Assembly: GCF_002735905.1 (NCBI RefSeq)
Contig: NZ_PEBD01000005.1
Location: forward strand, 124,001 to 188,000
Direction of reading: 5' to 3'
Length of the DNA: 64,000 nucleotides
Source of the DNA: Williamsia muralis
GTDB lineage: Bacteria; Actinomycetota; Actinomycetes; Mycobacteriales; Mycobacteriaceae
Part shown: positions 1 through 7,768 of the stretch, in pieces
Layout: each line of letters begins with the position of its first letter
How positions within the stretch are numbered: the stretch's first letter is position 1
Translations under genes and position numbers: made by a program
Notes under the pieces: generated by a model
Databases searched by the model: none
Told to the model about the DNA's origin: nothing
The model's input: only the letters and a program-made list of their open reading frames with translations

Positions 1-1
1 G

Positions 2-523
2 CGTGCGGCGGATCTCGTGTTCTCCGGGATGCGCCTACCCGCCGATGCCCTTCTGGGCGGCGAAGGCGATGCATGGGCGTCGATAGACCGTGCAGTGGAC
101 GAGGCCACGGCCGCGGTGGCATCCGAGGCTGTCGGGCTGATGCGAAAAGTGTTGGGCGACACTGTCGAATATGCCAAGCAGCGTCAGCAGTTCGGTCAGG
201 CGATCGGCAGTTTTCAGGCGTTGCAGCATCGGATGGTCGACATGTACATGGAGCTCGAACAGTCTATTGCCGCGGTGTACCTCGCGATTTTGAATCTGGA
301 AGCCGAGCCCACCGAACGCGCGCTGGCGGTGTCGGCGGCGAAGGCGACCATCGGTCGGGCGGCGCGTTTCATCGGGCAGAACGCCGTTCAGTTGCACGGC
401 GGGATGGGCATGACCGAGGAACTCGCGATCGGTCACTATTTCAAACGGCTCACGGCCATTGAGTACGAGTTCGGTTCTGCGGACATGCACATAGCGCGAT
501 ACGCGGCGCTCACCAAGGCCTGA
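2..523 (+). CDS. Acyl-CoA dehydrogenase, C-terminal part (5' end outside the window)
   Basis: C-terminal all-helical domain of an FAD-dependent acyl-CoA dehydrogenase, which introduces the alpha,beta double bond in fatty acyl-CoA or related acyl-CoA breakdown. The frame is open to the left edge, so about half or more of the usual roughly 380-residue protein is missing. Visible family marks are RQQFGQAIGSFQALQH, the QLHGGMGMTEE segment near the active site and the terminal HIARYA region. A GTG at 17 could be taken as a start, but upstream codons in frame continue the family sequence, so it is internal. A strong hairpin follows the stop. Substrate cannot be told from this part. The family call is very secure. 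Confidence 0.93.
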   Translation, partial: RAADLVFSGMRLPADALLGGEGDAWASIDRAVDEATAAVASEAVGLMRKVLGDTVEYAKQRQQFGQAIGSFQALQHRMVDMYMELEQSIAAVYLAILNLEAEPTERALAVSAAKATIGRAARFIGQNAVQLHGGMGMTEELAIGHYFKRLTAIEYEFGSADMHIARYAALTKA

Positions 524-557
524 CACCGCTTCACTGTTCTCATCCGCACGGGGCGCA

Positions 558-597
558 ACACCCGCCGGGCGGGCCGCGCAGGCTCGCCCGGCGGTGT
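558..597. terminator. Long GC-rich hairpin between convergent genes
   Basis: Inverted repeat with arms of about 17 bases (ACACCCGCCGGGCGGGCC against GGCTCGCCCGGCGGTGT), one bulge and one G-T pair, with loop GCGCA. It lies between the stop of the acyl-CoA dehydrogenase and the stop of the opposing pterin dehydratase, so it probably ends transcription from both sides. There is no long T-run, which is common in high-GC actinobacteria. Confidence 0.75.
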
Positions 598-635
598 CTT
601 CGATACGGACTCGCTCGTCGGGAACGCCGGTCAGG

Positions 636-920
636 TCAGGGTGCCAGGTTGTCTATTCGCTGCGCCAACATCACGTCGAGGCTTGTGATTCCGCCCGCCG
701 AATGTGTGCTGAGGGTAAAAGTCACTGTGCGCCAACGGATATCCATATCAGGGTGATGGTTGGCCTCTTCCGCGGCCTCGGCCACCCGATTCACCAATGC
801 GATCGCCGCCAAAAAGTCCGGGCAATCGATCGTCTGAGTCAACGATTGGCCCTTGCGTTGCCATTTGGGTAGATCGGCGAGTGCGGCGGTGATGCCGGAT
901 TCGGTCAGCAGTGCGGTCAT
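636..920 (-). CDS. 4a-hydroxytetrahydrobiopterin dehydratase (pterin-4-alpha-carbinolamine dehydratase)
   Basis: Small cytosolic enzyme that dehydrates 4a-hydroxytetrahydropterin, recycling the pterin cofactor of aromatic amino acid hydroxylases; in many actinobacteria its partner is unknown. The 94-residue product has the family signature EANHHPD at residues 52-58, with catalytic histidines 55-56, and the second histidine in THSAGG (around 73), followed by LDVMLAQRID at the C-terminus. The ATG at 920 is chosen because the frame upstream is low-complexity and would overlap the MFS gene. No aromatic amino acid hydroxylase gene is seen nearby. It is convergent with the upstream acyl-CoA dehydrogenase and 76 bases from the MFS gene on the same strand. 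Confidence 0.9.
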   Translation of the reverse strand: MTALLTESGITAALADLPKWQRKGQSLTQTIDCPDFLAAIALVNRVAEAAEEANHHPDMDIRWRTVTFTLSTHSAGGITSLDVMLAQRIDNLAP

Positions 921-996
921 CGTCCCGATGTTCCCACCACCAGACCCTCGCTTCAAATGTAGTCGGTGCGTCGGTGCGTCGGCGGATCCCCGCCGG

Positions 997-2463
997 TCAC
1001 TGGCCGACGACCGGCCGGACGTCAGGGGGAGTGGTCGAGCGATCACAGCACTGTGCGGCCGCCGTCACCGCGACCTGTTCGGGATGGTGGCCGTGGTTGC
1101 GGATACCGATGGCCGCCACCACGCCGCCGACGATGAACAGGGCCGCGGTCACCACCAGAACACGGTGGAATGACGCGGTGTCCAGGGTGCCGCCCACGAT
1201 GATCCCGGTGCAGGCAACAGCGATCAGTCCAGCGATCCGCGAGATCGCGTTGTTCAACGCCGAGCCGATCCCGCTGTGTTGCCGAGCGATCGATGCGAGG
1301 ACGGCCGAGGTCAGCGGCGTGACGGTGATCGACAGGCCGAGCCCGAAGAGCACGAGCCCGGGGAGCATCTGTGTCCAGAAATCGAAATCGTCGACGGTGG
1401 TGAGCATGAGCAGGTAACCGCATCCGGCAACGATCGGTCCGGATGCCATGAACACGCGGGGCCCATAGCGTGCCGACAGTGCCCCCACCGGCCGAGCGAT
1501 GAAGAACGAGAGCAGCGGGACCGGCAACGTGGCGAGCCCGGCCATCAAGGCCGAGAAGCCCGCGACCTCTTGCAGGAACAGAGCCGTCACCAGCGTGCCC
1601 ATCGACAATGCGGCGTAGATGAACGTCGTCGCGAGATTGCCGACACCGAAGTTCCTGACCGCGAACATCTTCGCTGGGATCATCGGATGGTCGGTGTGCG
1701 TTTCGCGCCAGCCCAGCCCTGCCAGGCACAACAGTCCGAGCGCCAAGGCTGCAGCCACGGCGGGGTTGCTCAGACCGAGACGTTGCTGCTCGATGAGGGC
1801 GTAGACGGTTCCGGCGAGACCGCCGGCCGTCAGCACTGCGCCTGGTACGTCGATGCGTTCGCGCGGCGTCGTCCGAGCCGGTTCGACGAGTCGCATCGAC
1901 AGCACCAGGGTGATCGTCACCGGCACGACGTTGACGGCAAAGATCCACCGCCAGTTCAACGTGTCGACGAGTACACCACCGAGTAGTGGACCGACCACAA
2001 AGGCCGTGCCCGTCCATGCGGTCCATGTACCGATCGCCTTGGGCTGGTCGTCCGGGGTGAACGCCGAGTTGATCAATGCGAGCGAACTGGGCACCAGCAG
2101 GGCCGCGCCCACACCTTGCAGCCCGCGGGCGATGATCAGGACGAGGTCGGTCGGTGCAGCCGCGCACGCCACGGATGCCAGGCCGAAGATCACGAGCCCG
2201 ATCCGGAGCATCGGCAGGCGTCCGAACGCATCAGAGATCGCGCCGGCCACCAGTATCAGTGCGCCCAGGGTGAGGAGGTATGCATCGACCACCCACTGCT
2301 GTGTACTCAGCCCACCTCCCAGGTCGTCCGAGATGGCGGGAAGGGCGAGGTTCACCACCGATCCGTCGAGGAACGCGACAAAAGACGCGAGGATCGCGAC
2401 AACCAGGACGGGGCCGGGCGTGGGCCTGGAGGTGGGCGTGGCAGCGCTCACTTCCAACGCCAC
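997..2463 (-). CDS. MFS drug exporter, DHA2 (14-helix, EmrB/QacA-like) family
   Basis: Integral membrane proton-driven exporter of 488 residues, with hydrophobic segments spaced as expected for 14 transmembrane helices. N-terminal FLDGSVVNLALPAI is the typical helix-1 motif of the DHA2 family, followed by AGAISDAFGRLPML (motif A) and ARGLQGVGAALLVPSSLALI (motif B/C region). Substrates of such pumps are usually hydrophobic or cationic drugs, dyes or lipids; the exact one cannot be read here. The start is uncertain: GTG at 2463 gives the longest product, and a GTG four codons downstream is also possible. It is transcribed away from the lipase at 2582, sharing a 118-base intergenic region. There is no dedicated regulator next to it. 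Confidence 0.9.
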   Translation of the reverse strand: MALEVSAATPTSRPTPGPVLVVAILASFVAFLDGSVVNLALPAISDDLGGGLSTQQWVVDAYLLTLGALILVAGAISDAFGRLPMLRIGLVIFGLASVACAAAPTDLVLIIARGLQGVGAALLVPSSLALINSAFTPDDQPKAIGTWTAWTGTAFVVGPLLGGVLVDTLNWRWIFAVNVVPVTITLVLSMRLVEPARTTPRERIDVPGAVLTAGGLAGTVYALIEQQRLGLSNPAVAAALALGLLCLAGLGWRETHTDHPMIPAKMFAVRNFGVGNLATTFIYAALSMGTLVTALFLQEVAGFSALMAGLATLPVPLLSFFIARPVGALSARYGPRVFMASGPIVAGCGYLLMLTTVDDFDFWTQMLPGLVLFGLGLSITVTPLTSAVLASIARQHSGIGSALNNAISRIAGLIAVACTGIIVGGTLDTASFHRVLVVTAALFIVGGVVAAIGIRNHGHHPEQVAVTAAAQCCDRSTTPPDVRPVVGQ

Positions 2464-2556
2464 CCTCGAGTCGGTGCGGAGCGGTGCAATCCCATGGTCG
2501 GACGGTAGCCGGTGTGCACTGCGCTGTCAGGAAGCAGCCGCCGCATACGCACACCT

Positions 2557-2576
2557 CAGTGCACGGTTGTACACTG
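2557..2576. promoter_or_regulatory. Palindrome and leaderless-type promoter before the lipase gene
   Basis: Arms CAGTGCAC and GTACACTG (7 of 8 pairs) separated by GGTT. Within the right arm, TACACT at 2570-2575 fits the actinobacterial -10 TAnnnT and ends six bases before the ATG at 2582, so the transcript would start at or next to the start codon. No Shine-Dalgarno sequence precedes that ATG. The symmetry suggests a repressor site overlapping the promoter. Confidence 0.45.
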
Positions 2577-2581
2577 AATGC

Positions 2582-3823
2582 ATGATCGATGTGGATGACC
2601 CGCGGCAAGACGAGGTTCGCGCGCTGGCGGAACTGGCCTTCGAGGAGGTCGGGAAGGCGGTCACCGGAGTGGGCATCGTGCACCGGGCGATCTCGGACCG
2701 CGTGTTCTCAGGAGTGCAGCTCGGTGTCGGCCCCTGGGCGGCACCTTCGCGGATCATTCACAACGCGATTGCCGATGGAACATATCGATCCATCGCCGTT
2801 GCCTGTGAGGTGGCAGCGCAGGTGGCATCACGGACGGTCGACGGACGTGGGCGGATGCCATCGGAGACAAAACGCGGTGCGATTGCGCTCGGTGCGTTGA
2901 CCGGTTTGATCGGAGACGCGCTCGCCGAACAGGATTCACCACTGGCCACGCCGATGTCGCTTCGGGTCGACGGGCGAATTCAACACGCGGACAAGGCATC
3001 CCTCGCGAACGCGTATCCTCATGCGACGCCCAAGCTGGTCTTTTTCACGCACGGACTGATGGAGACCGAAGTCGCCTGGGGTATCGGCGGCAGGCCGACG
3101 TATGGGGCCAGATTGTCCGCGGAGCTCGGCTTCAGCGAACTGCAGGTGCGTTACAACACGGGTAGGCACATCTCCGAGAACGGCCGTGAACTGTCCGCGC
3201 TCATCGAGGAGGTGGTGAGGAATTGGCCTGTACCCGTGGAGGAGATCGTGCTGGTCGGGCACTCGATGGGTGGTCTCGTGGCACGTAGCGCTTGTCACGG
3301 GGCTTCCCTCGTCGGGGCTGGGTGGGCCGGAAAGGTCCGCCACATCGTCTGTCTCGGATCTCCGCATCTGGGGGCCCCGTTGGCGAGGACCGTACACACC
3401 GCCACTGCGCTGTTGCAGATGCTGCCCGAGTCCCGTCCGATCGGCCGGCTACTACACAGGCGCAGCGCGGGGATCCGGGACCTGTACGCCGGTTCGCTGG
3501 TGGACGAGGACTGGACGGGCCGAGACCTCGATGCCTTGCGCCAGGCCGCAATAGCAGAGGTCCCGTTGCTCGCCGATGCCGAGCACAGTTTTGTCTCGGC
3601 CTCGATCACCCGGGACCCCGAACACCTGCTCGGCCGTTACCTCGGTGACGGTTTGGTGTTGCATGTCAGTGCCCGTGGCCGGGACAAGTTGCGCGACATA
3701 GGTTTTCGTGACGACGACGGGATGCATCTCGGGTCGGCCCACCACTTCACCCTGCTCAACAACGAAGCCGTCTGCGAGTGGCTGGCGACGCGGCTGCGGG
3801 AGAAGTCGACGCCGGTCGGCTGA
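2582..3823 (+). CDS. Alpha/beta-hydrolase, putative lipase/esterase (PGAP1/triacylglycerol-lipase-like)
   Basis: Product of 413 residues with nucleophile elbow GHSMGG at 226-231 (Ser228), preceded by VEEIVLVGHS and by an oxyanion-type block FFTHGLMETE. A later GSPHLGAPLAR block resembles the lid-proximal region of lipases and PGAP1-type esterases that act on lipid esters. The N-terminal 140 residues are helical and not obviously catalytic; similar long N-termini occur in mycobacterial hydrolases of this kind. No signal peptide is visible, so it may be cytosolic or membrane-associated. The ATG at 2582 is chosen although the frame is open far upstream, because that part is the antisense of the MFS gene. 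It faces the Baeyer-Villiger monooxygenase tail-to-tail, which could supply ester substrates. Confidence 0.8.
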   Translation: MIDVDDPRQDEVRALAELAFEEVGKAVTGVGIVHRAISDRVFSGVQLGVGPWAAPSRIIHNAIADGTYRSIAVACEVAAQVASRTVDGRGRMPSETKRGAIALGALTGLIGDALAEQDSPLATPMSLRVDGRIQHADKASLANAYPHATPKLVFFTHGLMETEVAWGIGGRPTYGARLSAELGFSELQVRYNTGRHISENGRELSALIEEVVRNWPVPVEEIVLVGHSMGGLVARSACHGASLVGAGWAGKVRHIVCLGSPHLGAPLARTVHTATALLQMLPESRPIGRLLHRRSAGIRDLYAGSLVDEDWTGRDLDALRQAAIAEVPLLADAEHSFVSASITRDPEHLLGRYLGDGLVLHVSARGRDKLRDIGFRDDDGMHLGSAHHFTLLNNEAVCEWLATRLREKSTPVG

Positions 3824-3839
3824 TCAGCCGGCCGACGTC
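3808..3839. terminator. Palindrome built from the abutting stop codons of two convergent genes
   Basis: Arms GACGCCGGTCGGCT and AGCCGGCCGACGTC flank GATC; 12 of 14 positions pair and one more is a wobble. The centre is TGATCA, made of the TGA of the lipase and the reverse TCA of the monooxygenase, with no base between the genes. Any terminator function must lie inside the two coding ends. Confidence 0.6.
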
Positions 3840-5311
3840 AGGGAAGCGCTGCGCTCCCGGAACCTCATCGGCGCGTCCGCAACCGTGCCGTGGCGCAAGG
3901 TGAGGACATCGCGGTAGTAGTTCATCCGCAGCCTCCAGGGGGCACGTGAACCCTGATGCGGAAACGAGTCGACCGAACGCAGAACGTATCCGGCGGCGAA
4001 GTCCAGGAACGGTTCTTCCTGCACGGACGGGTCCTTCACCGGGACGCTTTCGCCGTATCCGTTGGCGTCCATGTGTTCGAGCAGGCGACACATGTACTCA
4101 CACACCAGGTCTGCCTTCAAGGTCCACGACGCGTTCGTGTACCCGACAACGTAGAAGAAATTGGGGATGCCGCTGAGCATCATACCCTTGTAGGTCATCG
4201 TGTCGGTGAGGTCGACTTCCTCCCCGTCGACCACGAACGTGAGCCCGCCCAGGGCGAGCAGATTGAGGCCGGTGGCCGTGACGACGATGTCGGCGTCGAG
4301 ATGGTCGCCGGATTCCAGCTCGATACCGCTTTCGGTGAACGTGGCGATCCGGTCGGTGGCCATGGACACCGACCCTTTTCTGATGGCGCGGAACAGGTCG
4401 CTGTCGGGCACGAGACACAGGCGCTGATCCCAGGGGTTGTAGCGCGGCGCGAAGTGGGTATCGATGTCGAAATCTGGCAGTTGCCGCTCTTGCCATGACC
4501 TGATCTGCTTCTTCATGAACTGTGGATAACGTTGACACAGTTGATAGATGGCGGTGGAGACGGCGATTCCCTTGCCGCGCGCGGCAGCGTAAGCCCATTT
4601 CTCGGGAAGCAGTTTGCGCAGTCTGTTCGCAATGGCATCCTGCTTGGGAATGGAGATGACGTAGGACGGCGAACGCTGGAGCATGGTGACGTGCGCGGCT
4701 TCGGGGGCCATCGACGGTGCCAAGGTGACCGCGGTGGCCCCGCTGCCGATGATCACCACCCGCTTGTCGGTGTAGTCGAGATCGTTCGGCCAGTGCTGCG
4801 GATGCACGATGGTCCCTGAGAACTGCTCGATCGCAGGGAAGTCGGGTGTGTAGCCCTCGTCGTAGCGGTAGTAGCCGCTACAGGACATCAGGAAGTTGGC
4901 GGAGATGGTCTCGGCCTGGGTTTCGGTGCCCACGTCGGTGCGCTCGATGTGAACCCTCCAGAGCTGTTCGCTGCCCGACCATTCCGCACGCACGGCCCGG
5001 CGGTTGAACCGGATCGTCTCATCGATCCCGTATTCGGCGGCTGTTGCCCGGACGTATTCGAGGATGGAGGGGCCGTCTGCGATCGCGTTGTCACCCACCC
5101 AGGGCCGGAACTTGTATCCGAGGGTGAACATGTCCGAATCGGACCGGATTCCGGGGTAGTTGAACAGGTCCCATGTACCGCCGATGCGGGGCCGGCTCTC
5201 CAGGATCGCGATGCTCCGGTCGGGGAACTTCTCCCGCACGTGGCAGGCGGCGCCGACTCCTGAGAGTCCTGCTCCGATGATCAAGACATCTACGTGATCT
5301 GACAGGGTCAT
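3824..5311 (-). CDS. Flavin-binding monooxygenase, Baeyer-Villiger type
   Basis: NADPH- and FAD-dependent enzyme that inserts oxygen into ketones to form esters or lactones (or oxidises heteroatoms). The 495-residue product has the FAD-binding GAGLSG at 13-18, the GGTWDLFNYPGIRSDSD block seen in this family, the Baeyer-Villiger fingerprint FxGxxxHxxxW as FSGTIVHPQHWP at 164-175, and a second nucleotide-binding motif VVIIGSGATA near 187. The ATG at 5311 gives the usual N-terminus; the frame upstream is open but not family-like. The convergent lipase could hydrolyse the ester product, a common pairing in ketone and long-chain substrate breakdown, though this is inference. A secreted glycosidase is divergent. 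Confidence 0.92.
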   Translation of the reverse strand: MTLSDHVDVLIIGAGLSGVGAACHVREKFPDRSIAILESRPRIGGTWDLFNYPGIRSDSDMFTLGYKFRPWVGDNAIADGPSILEYVRATAAEYGIDETIRFNRRAVRAEWSGSEQLWRVHIERTDVGTETQAETISANFLMSCSGYYRYDEGYTPDFPAIEQFSGTIVHPQHWPNDLDYTDKRVVIIGSGATAVTLAPSMAPEAAHVTMLQRSPSYVISIPKQDAIANRLRKLLPEKWAYAAARGKGIAVSTAIYQLCQRYPQFMKKQIRSWQERQLPDFDIDTHFAPRYNPWDQRLCLVPDSDLFRAIRKGSVSMATDRIATFTESGIELESGDHLDADIVVTATGLNLLALGGLTFVVDGEEVDLTDTMTYKGMMLSGIPNFFYVVGYTNASWTLKADLVCEYMCRLLEHMDANGYGESVPVKDPSVQEEPFLDFAAGYVLRSVDSFPHQGSRAPWRLRMNYYRDVLTLRHGTVADAPMRFRERSASLTSAG

Positions 5312-5469
5312 CGGTCCTCTTCGGTCGTGCCGGCGGCGATCGCGCAGGTCACCGTGTCTTTTGGAGGACGGTCGCGTTCTCGCTGTTTCCTTTGCGAAGC
5401 AGTTTCCTCGTTCACCATGCTGTGCAACTATGAGCGTCACGGTCACAACGAGGACGGGCTCTCCATCAC

Positions 5470-6597
5470 ATGCAACGCACCACGCATCGTACGTACTACT
5501 TCTTCGCATTGGCCATGATCCTGCTGGTCGGTGTCGGATCGACCCAGTGGGCGCAGGCCGGGTCCGCAGAAGCGGCCGGGCCGAACAGGGTGGAGGCGAC
5601 GGCCGACGGTCTCGAGCTCGATGGATCGCCATGGTGGCCGAGCGGTTTCAACGCCTACCAGCTCGCGACCGATTGGTCGGTGAACCAGGGTTGCGGCGCG
5701 ATGGTCGACCTCGACTCCTACTTCTCGTCGCTCGAGCCCAACTCCCTCACGCGCTTCAACGCTTTCCAGCGCCTGGCAGTCAACAAGTTCACGGGCGAGC
5801 TCGATTTCGGTCCGATGGACGCGGTGTTCGCCGCGGCCGCGGCTCATGACCAGATGGTCGTGCCGGTCTTCACCGGTGGCGACGGTGCCTGCGAAGACGA
5901 GCTGTTCAAGGGTCGGAGCTGGTACACGACCGGCTGGAAGACCCTGGTCCCGGCAGGGGCGCCCCTCCGGTTCGATCAATGGGTGACCACAGCGGTCGAC
6001 CGATGGAAGTCGTCGCCTGCGCTGGCCGGTTGGGAATTGGTCGGCGAACCCGAGACGAGTCTGTGCGGCGATTCTGCGTGCAGTTGGCAGAACCGGACGT
6101 GCCCGTCCGACTCGGGTCAGATCCTCCGGAACTTCTTCGACCAAGCCGGCGCCAAGGTTCGGGCGGCGGATCCGTCCACCCCGATCTGGGCAGGCCTGCT
6201 CGGTGGCGGGCAATGTGGGTCGGCCGGCGGTGACTATCAGCTGTTGGGGGCTTCACCCCACGTCGACGTGCTCGAGTACCACGACTACGGCGCTGACGGC
6301 GTGCCGCTGCCCGGCGACGTGTGGAATGGCCTTGCCACCCACATCGTGCAGGCCCAGGCGGTCGGCAAGCCACTGGTGGTCGCCGAGATCGGGCAGAACG
6401 CCGGGTCGTGCGGCACCCGTGAGGATCGGGTGGACGACTTCGAGACCAAGATCGACGGCCAGCGCGCCGCCGGTACTGCGGGAGCGCTGTTCTGGGCCTT
6501 CGTGCCGGATCCGCGCGAGCAGCAATGCACGTTCGACATCGGCCCGGACGATCCCGCTTTCGATCTCGTCGCCGAGCTCAACACGGTTGGGCCCTAG
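5470..6597 (+). CDS. Secreted glycoside hydrolase, GH5/clan A-like
   Basis: Product of 375 residues with a Sec signal peptide (hydrophobic stretch ALAMILLVGVG, cleavage probably after AQA near residue 30-37). The mature part starts with an LDGSPWWPSGFNAYQL motif typical of clan GH-A beta/alpha barrels. Likely catalytic acid/base is E193 in WELVGEPE (the NEP-like position) and likely nucleophile is E306 in VVAEIGQNAG at the end of a later strand. The cysteine-rich segment CGDSACSWQNRTC suggests disulphides, consistent with export. The substrate, possibly mannan, cellulose or a host or self polysaccharide, is not determinable. It is divergent from the monooxygenase and 48 bases upstream of the SRPBCC gene, with a hairpin between them. 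Confidence 0.78.
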   Translation: MQRTTHRTYYFFALAMILLVGVGSTQWAQAGSAEAAGPNRVEATADGLELDGSPWWPSGFNAYQLATDWSVNQGCGAMVDLDSYFSSLEPNSLTRFNAFQRLAVNKFTGELDFGPMDAVFAAAAAHDQMVVPVFTGGDGACEDELFKGRSWYTTGWKTLVPAGAPLRFDQWVTTAVDRWKSSPALAGWELVGEPETSLCGDSACSWQNRTCPSDSGQILRNFFDQAGAKVRAADPSTPIWAGLLGGGQCGSAGGDYQLLGASPHVDVLEYHDYGADGVPLPGDVWNGLATHIVQAQAVGKPLVVAEIGQNAGSCGTREDRVDDFETKIDGQRAAGTAGALFWAFVPDPREQQCTFDIGPDDPAFDLVAELNTVGP

Positions 6598-6615
6598 CGC
6601 GCGGCAGACCGCGCT
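6596..6615 (+). terminator. Hairpin at the end of the glycoside hydrolase gene
   Basis: AGCGCGCGG pairs with CCGCGCT (one bulge) around loop CAGA and overlaps the last base pair of the TAG stop; it is followed by GTTAT. A short but GC-rich stem suited to ending the secreted hydrolase transcript. Confidence 0.4.
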
Positions 6616-6645
6616 GTTATCGGTGAACGCGATACCGTCCTGCCC

Positions 6646-7149
6646 ATGATCGAGCGACTACAGGCCGAACGTGTCATCCCCGCGAACGTCGAAGATGTGT
6701 TCGCGGTGTTGACCGATCCGCAAGGTCACGTGGCGATCGACGCATCCGGGATGTTGATGAGTGCCACAGGCGACCGTGTCACTGCAATCGGGGACACGTT
6801 TGTGGTGCACATGGACCGCGAGGCCCTGGGGGACGTACCGATCGGGGAGTACGACGTCTCGGTTGTCATCCAGACGTTTGTGCCGGGTCGCGAGATCTCG
6901 TGGACCGTCAAAGGCCGTTTACGGCCGCAGATCGGCCACGTCTACGGCTATGAGCTTCATCCCGAGGGTGAGACCGGTACGCGCGTGGTGTCGTTTTACG
7001 ACTGGTCGAACATCCATCCGGAGTGGCGAGCCAAAGGGATCTTTCCGGTGATCTCTGCCACCGCGCTACGCAGTACCCTCGGCATCCTCGACCGAACCGT
7101 ACGCCGCGGATACCCGCTGGCCTCGCCCGATACGCGCTTGACGCGCTAG
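6646..7149 (+). CDS. SRPBCC (START/Bet v1-like) family protein
   Basis: Product of 167 residues with the helix-grip pattern: an N-terminal strand IERLQAERVIPANVEDVFAVLTDPQGH, a central sheet and a long C-terminal helix (ISATALRSTLGILDRTV). Members bind hydrophobic ligands such as polyketides or lipids, or act as co-chaperone-like proteins. No catalytic residues can be assigned. The ATG at 6646 begins the domain directly. The gene stands alone between the glycosidase and the MarR operon, so context gives little information about its ligand. Confidence 0.75.
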   Translation: MIERLQAERVIPANVEDVFAVLTDPQGHVAIDASGMLMSATGDRVTAIGDTFVVHMDREALGDVPIGEYDVSVVIQTFVPGREISWTVKGRLRPQIGHVYGYELHPEGETGTRVVSFYDWSNIHPEWRAKGIFPVISATALRSTLGILDRTVRRGYPLASPDTRLTR

Positions 7150-7212
7150 TGGTACGGCGGACTCCGCCAAGGCTTCCGTTCGGTCCGCGGGCGTACTCCG
7201 CGCCCAGGGAAT

Positions 7213-7260
7213 AGTTGATTGCCGCATGTAACTTATATAAGTTGTGTAGTGCAATCAATT
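7213..7260. promoter_or_regulatory. Nested dyad operator/promoter of the MarR-MFS operon
   Basis: Perfect 14-base palindrome AACTTATATAAGTT at 7230-7243 sits inside a second perfect inverted repeat, TTGATTGC at 7215-7222 and GCAATCAA at 7251-7258. Both dyads share the same centre (7236.5). TTGATT at 7215 and TATAAG at 7236 could be -35 and -10 elements (15-base spacer). The A+T richness stands out in this genome. It is best read as the autoregulatory site of the MarR protein encoded downstream. Confidence 0.7.
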
Positions 7261-7279
7261 ATATGAGGGAGTAGTCGTC

Positions 7280-7768
7280 GTGCCGGTGTCGTCAGGAACA
7301 GCGAGCGAATTGATCGAGGAGCTGTACCTGATGGGTCGCGCTTTTCGGGGTGCCGTCGTGTCCACGGACGAACGGCCGGCATTGCCGGGTGGTCTCGGTG
7401 TGCTCATGGCCCTGGAGGCACGAGGGCAGTGCCGCCAGAACGAGTTGGCATCCGATCTGTGCATCAGTCAGTCCGCATTGAGTCGGCACGTGGCCGAGTT
7501 GGTCGCCGAGGGATACGTCGCTCGCCGTCCGGACCCCGGCGACGGGCGGGCCACGCAGTTGCTGACGACGAGTGCAGGTCGTGAGCTCCTCGGTCGAACG
7601 AGGGCTGCGCGTGCCGAGTCGTTACAGACCGCACTCGACGACTGGGACGAAGCAGACGCGCAAGCGGCCGGCAGCGCCTTTCGCAAACTCAGAGGTTCAT
7701 TGACCAGACACGCGCACCGGGCCGATCGGCCGGCGCAGAAAACGATCACAGGGAAAGACGGGAAGTAG
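7280..7768 (+). CDS. MarR family transcriptional regulator
   Basis: Winged-helix dimeric regulator of 162 residues. The recognition region QNELASDLCISQSALSRHVAELVAEGYVARRPDPGDGRATQLL carries the MarR signature DPxDGR followed by the wing. The GTG at 7280 is preceded by GAGGGA at 7265-7270. The gene ends directly before the ATG of the MFS exporter at 7769, so the two form an operon in which the exporter is very likely under MarR control. The upstream double dyad at 7213-7260 is the likely operator, giving autoregulated, inducible efflux. The inducing ligand is unknown. Confidence 0.9.
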   Translation: MPVSSGTASELIEELYLMGRAFRGAVVSTDERPALPGGLGVLMALEARGQCRQNELASDLCISQSALSRHVAELVAEGYVARRPDPGDGRATQLLTTSAGRELLGRTRAARAESLQTALDDWDEADAQAAGSAFRKLRGSLTRHAHRADRPAQKTITGKDGK

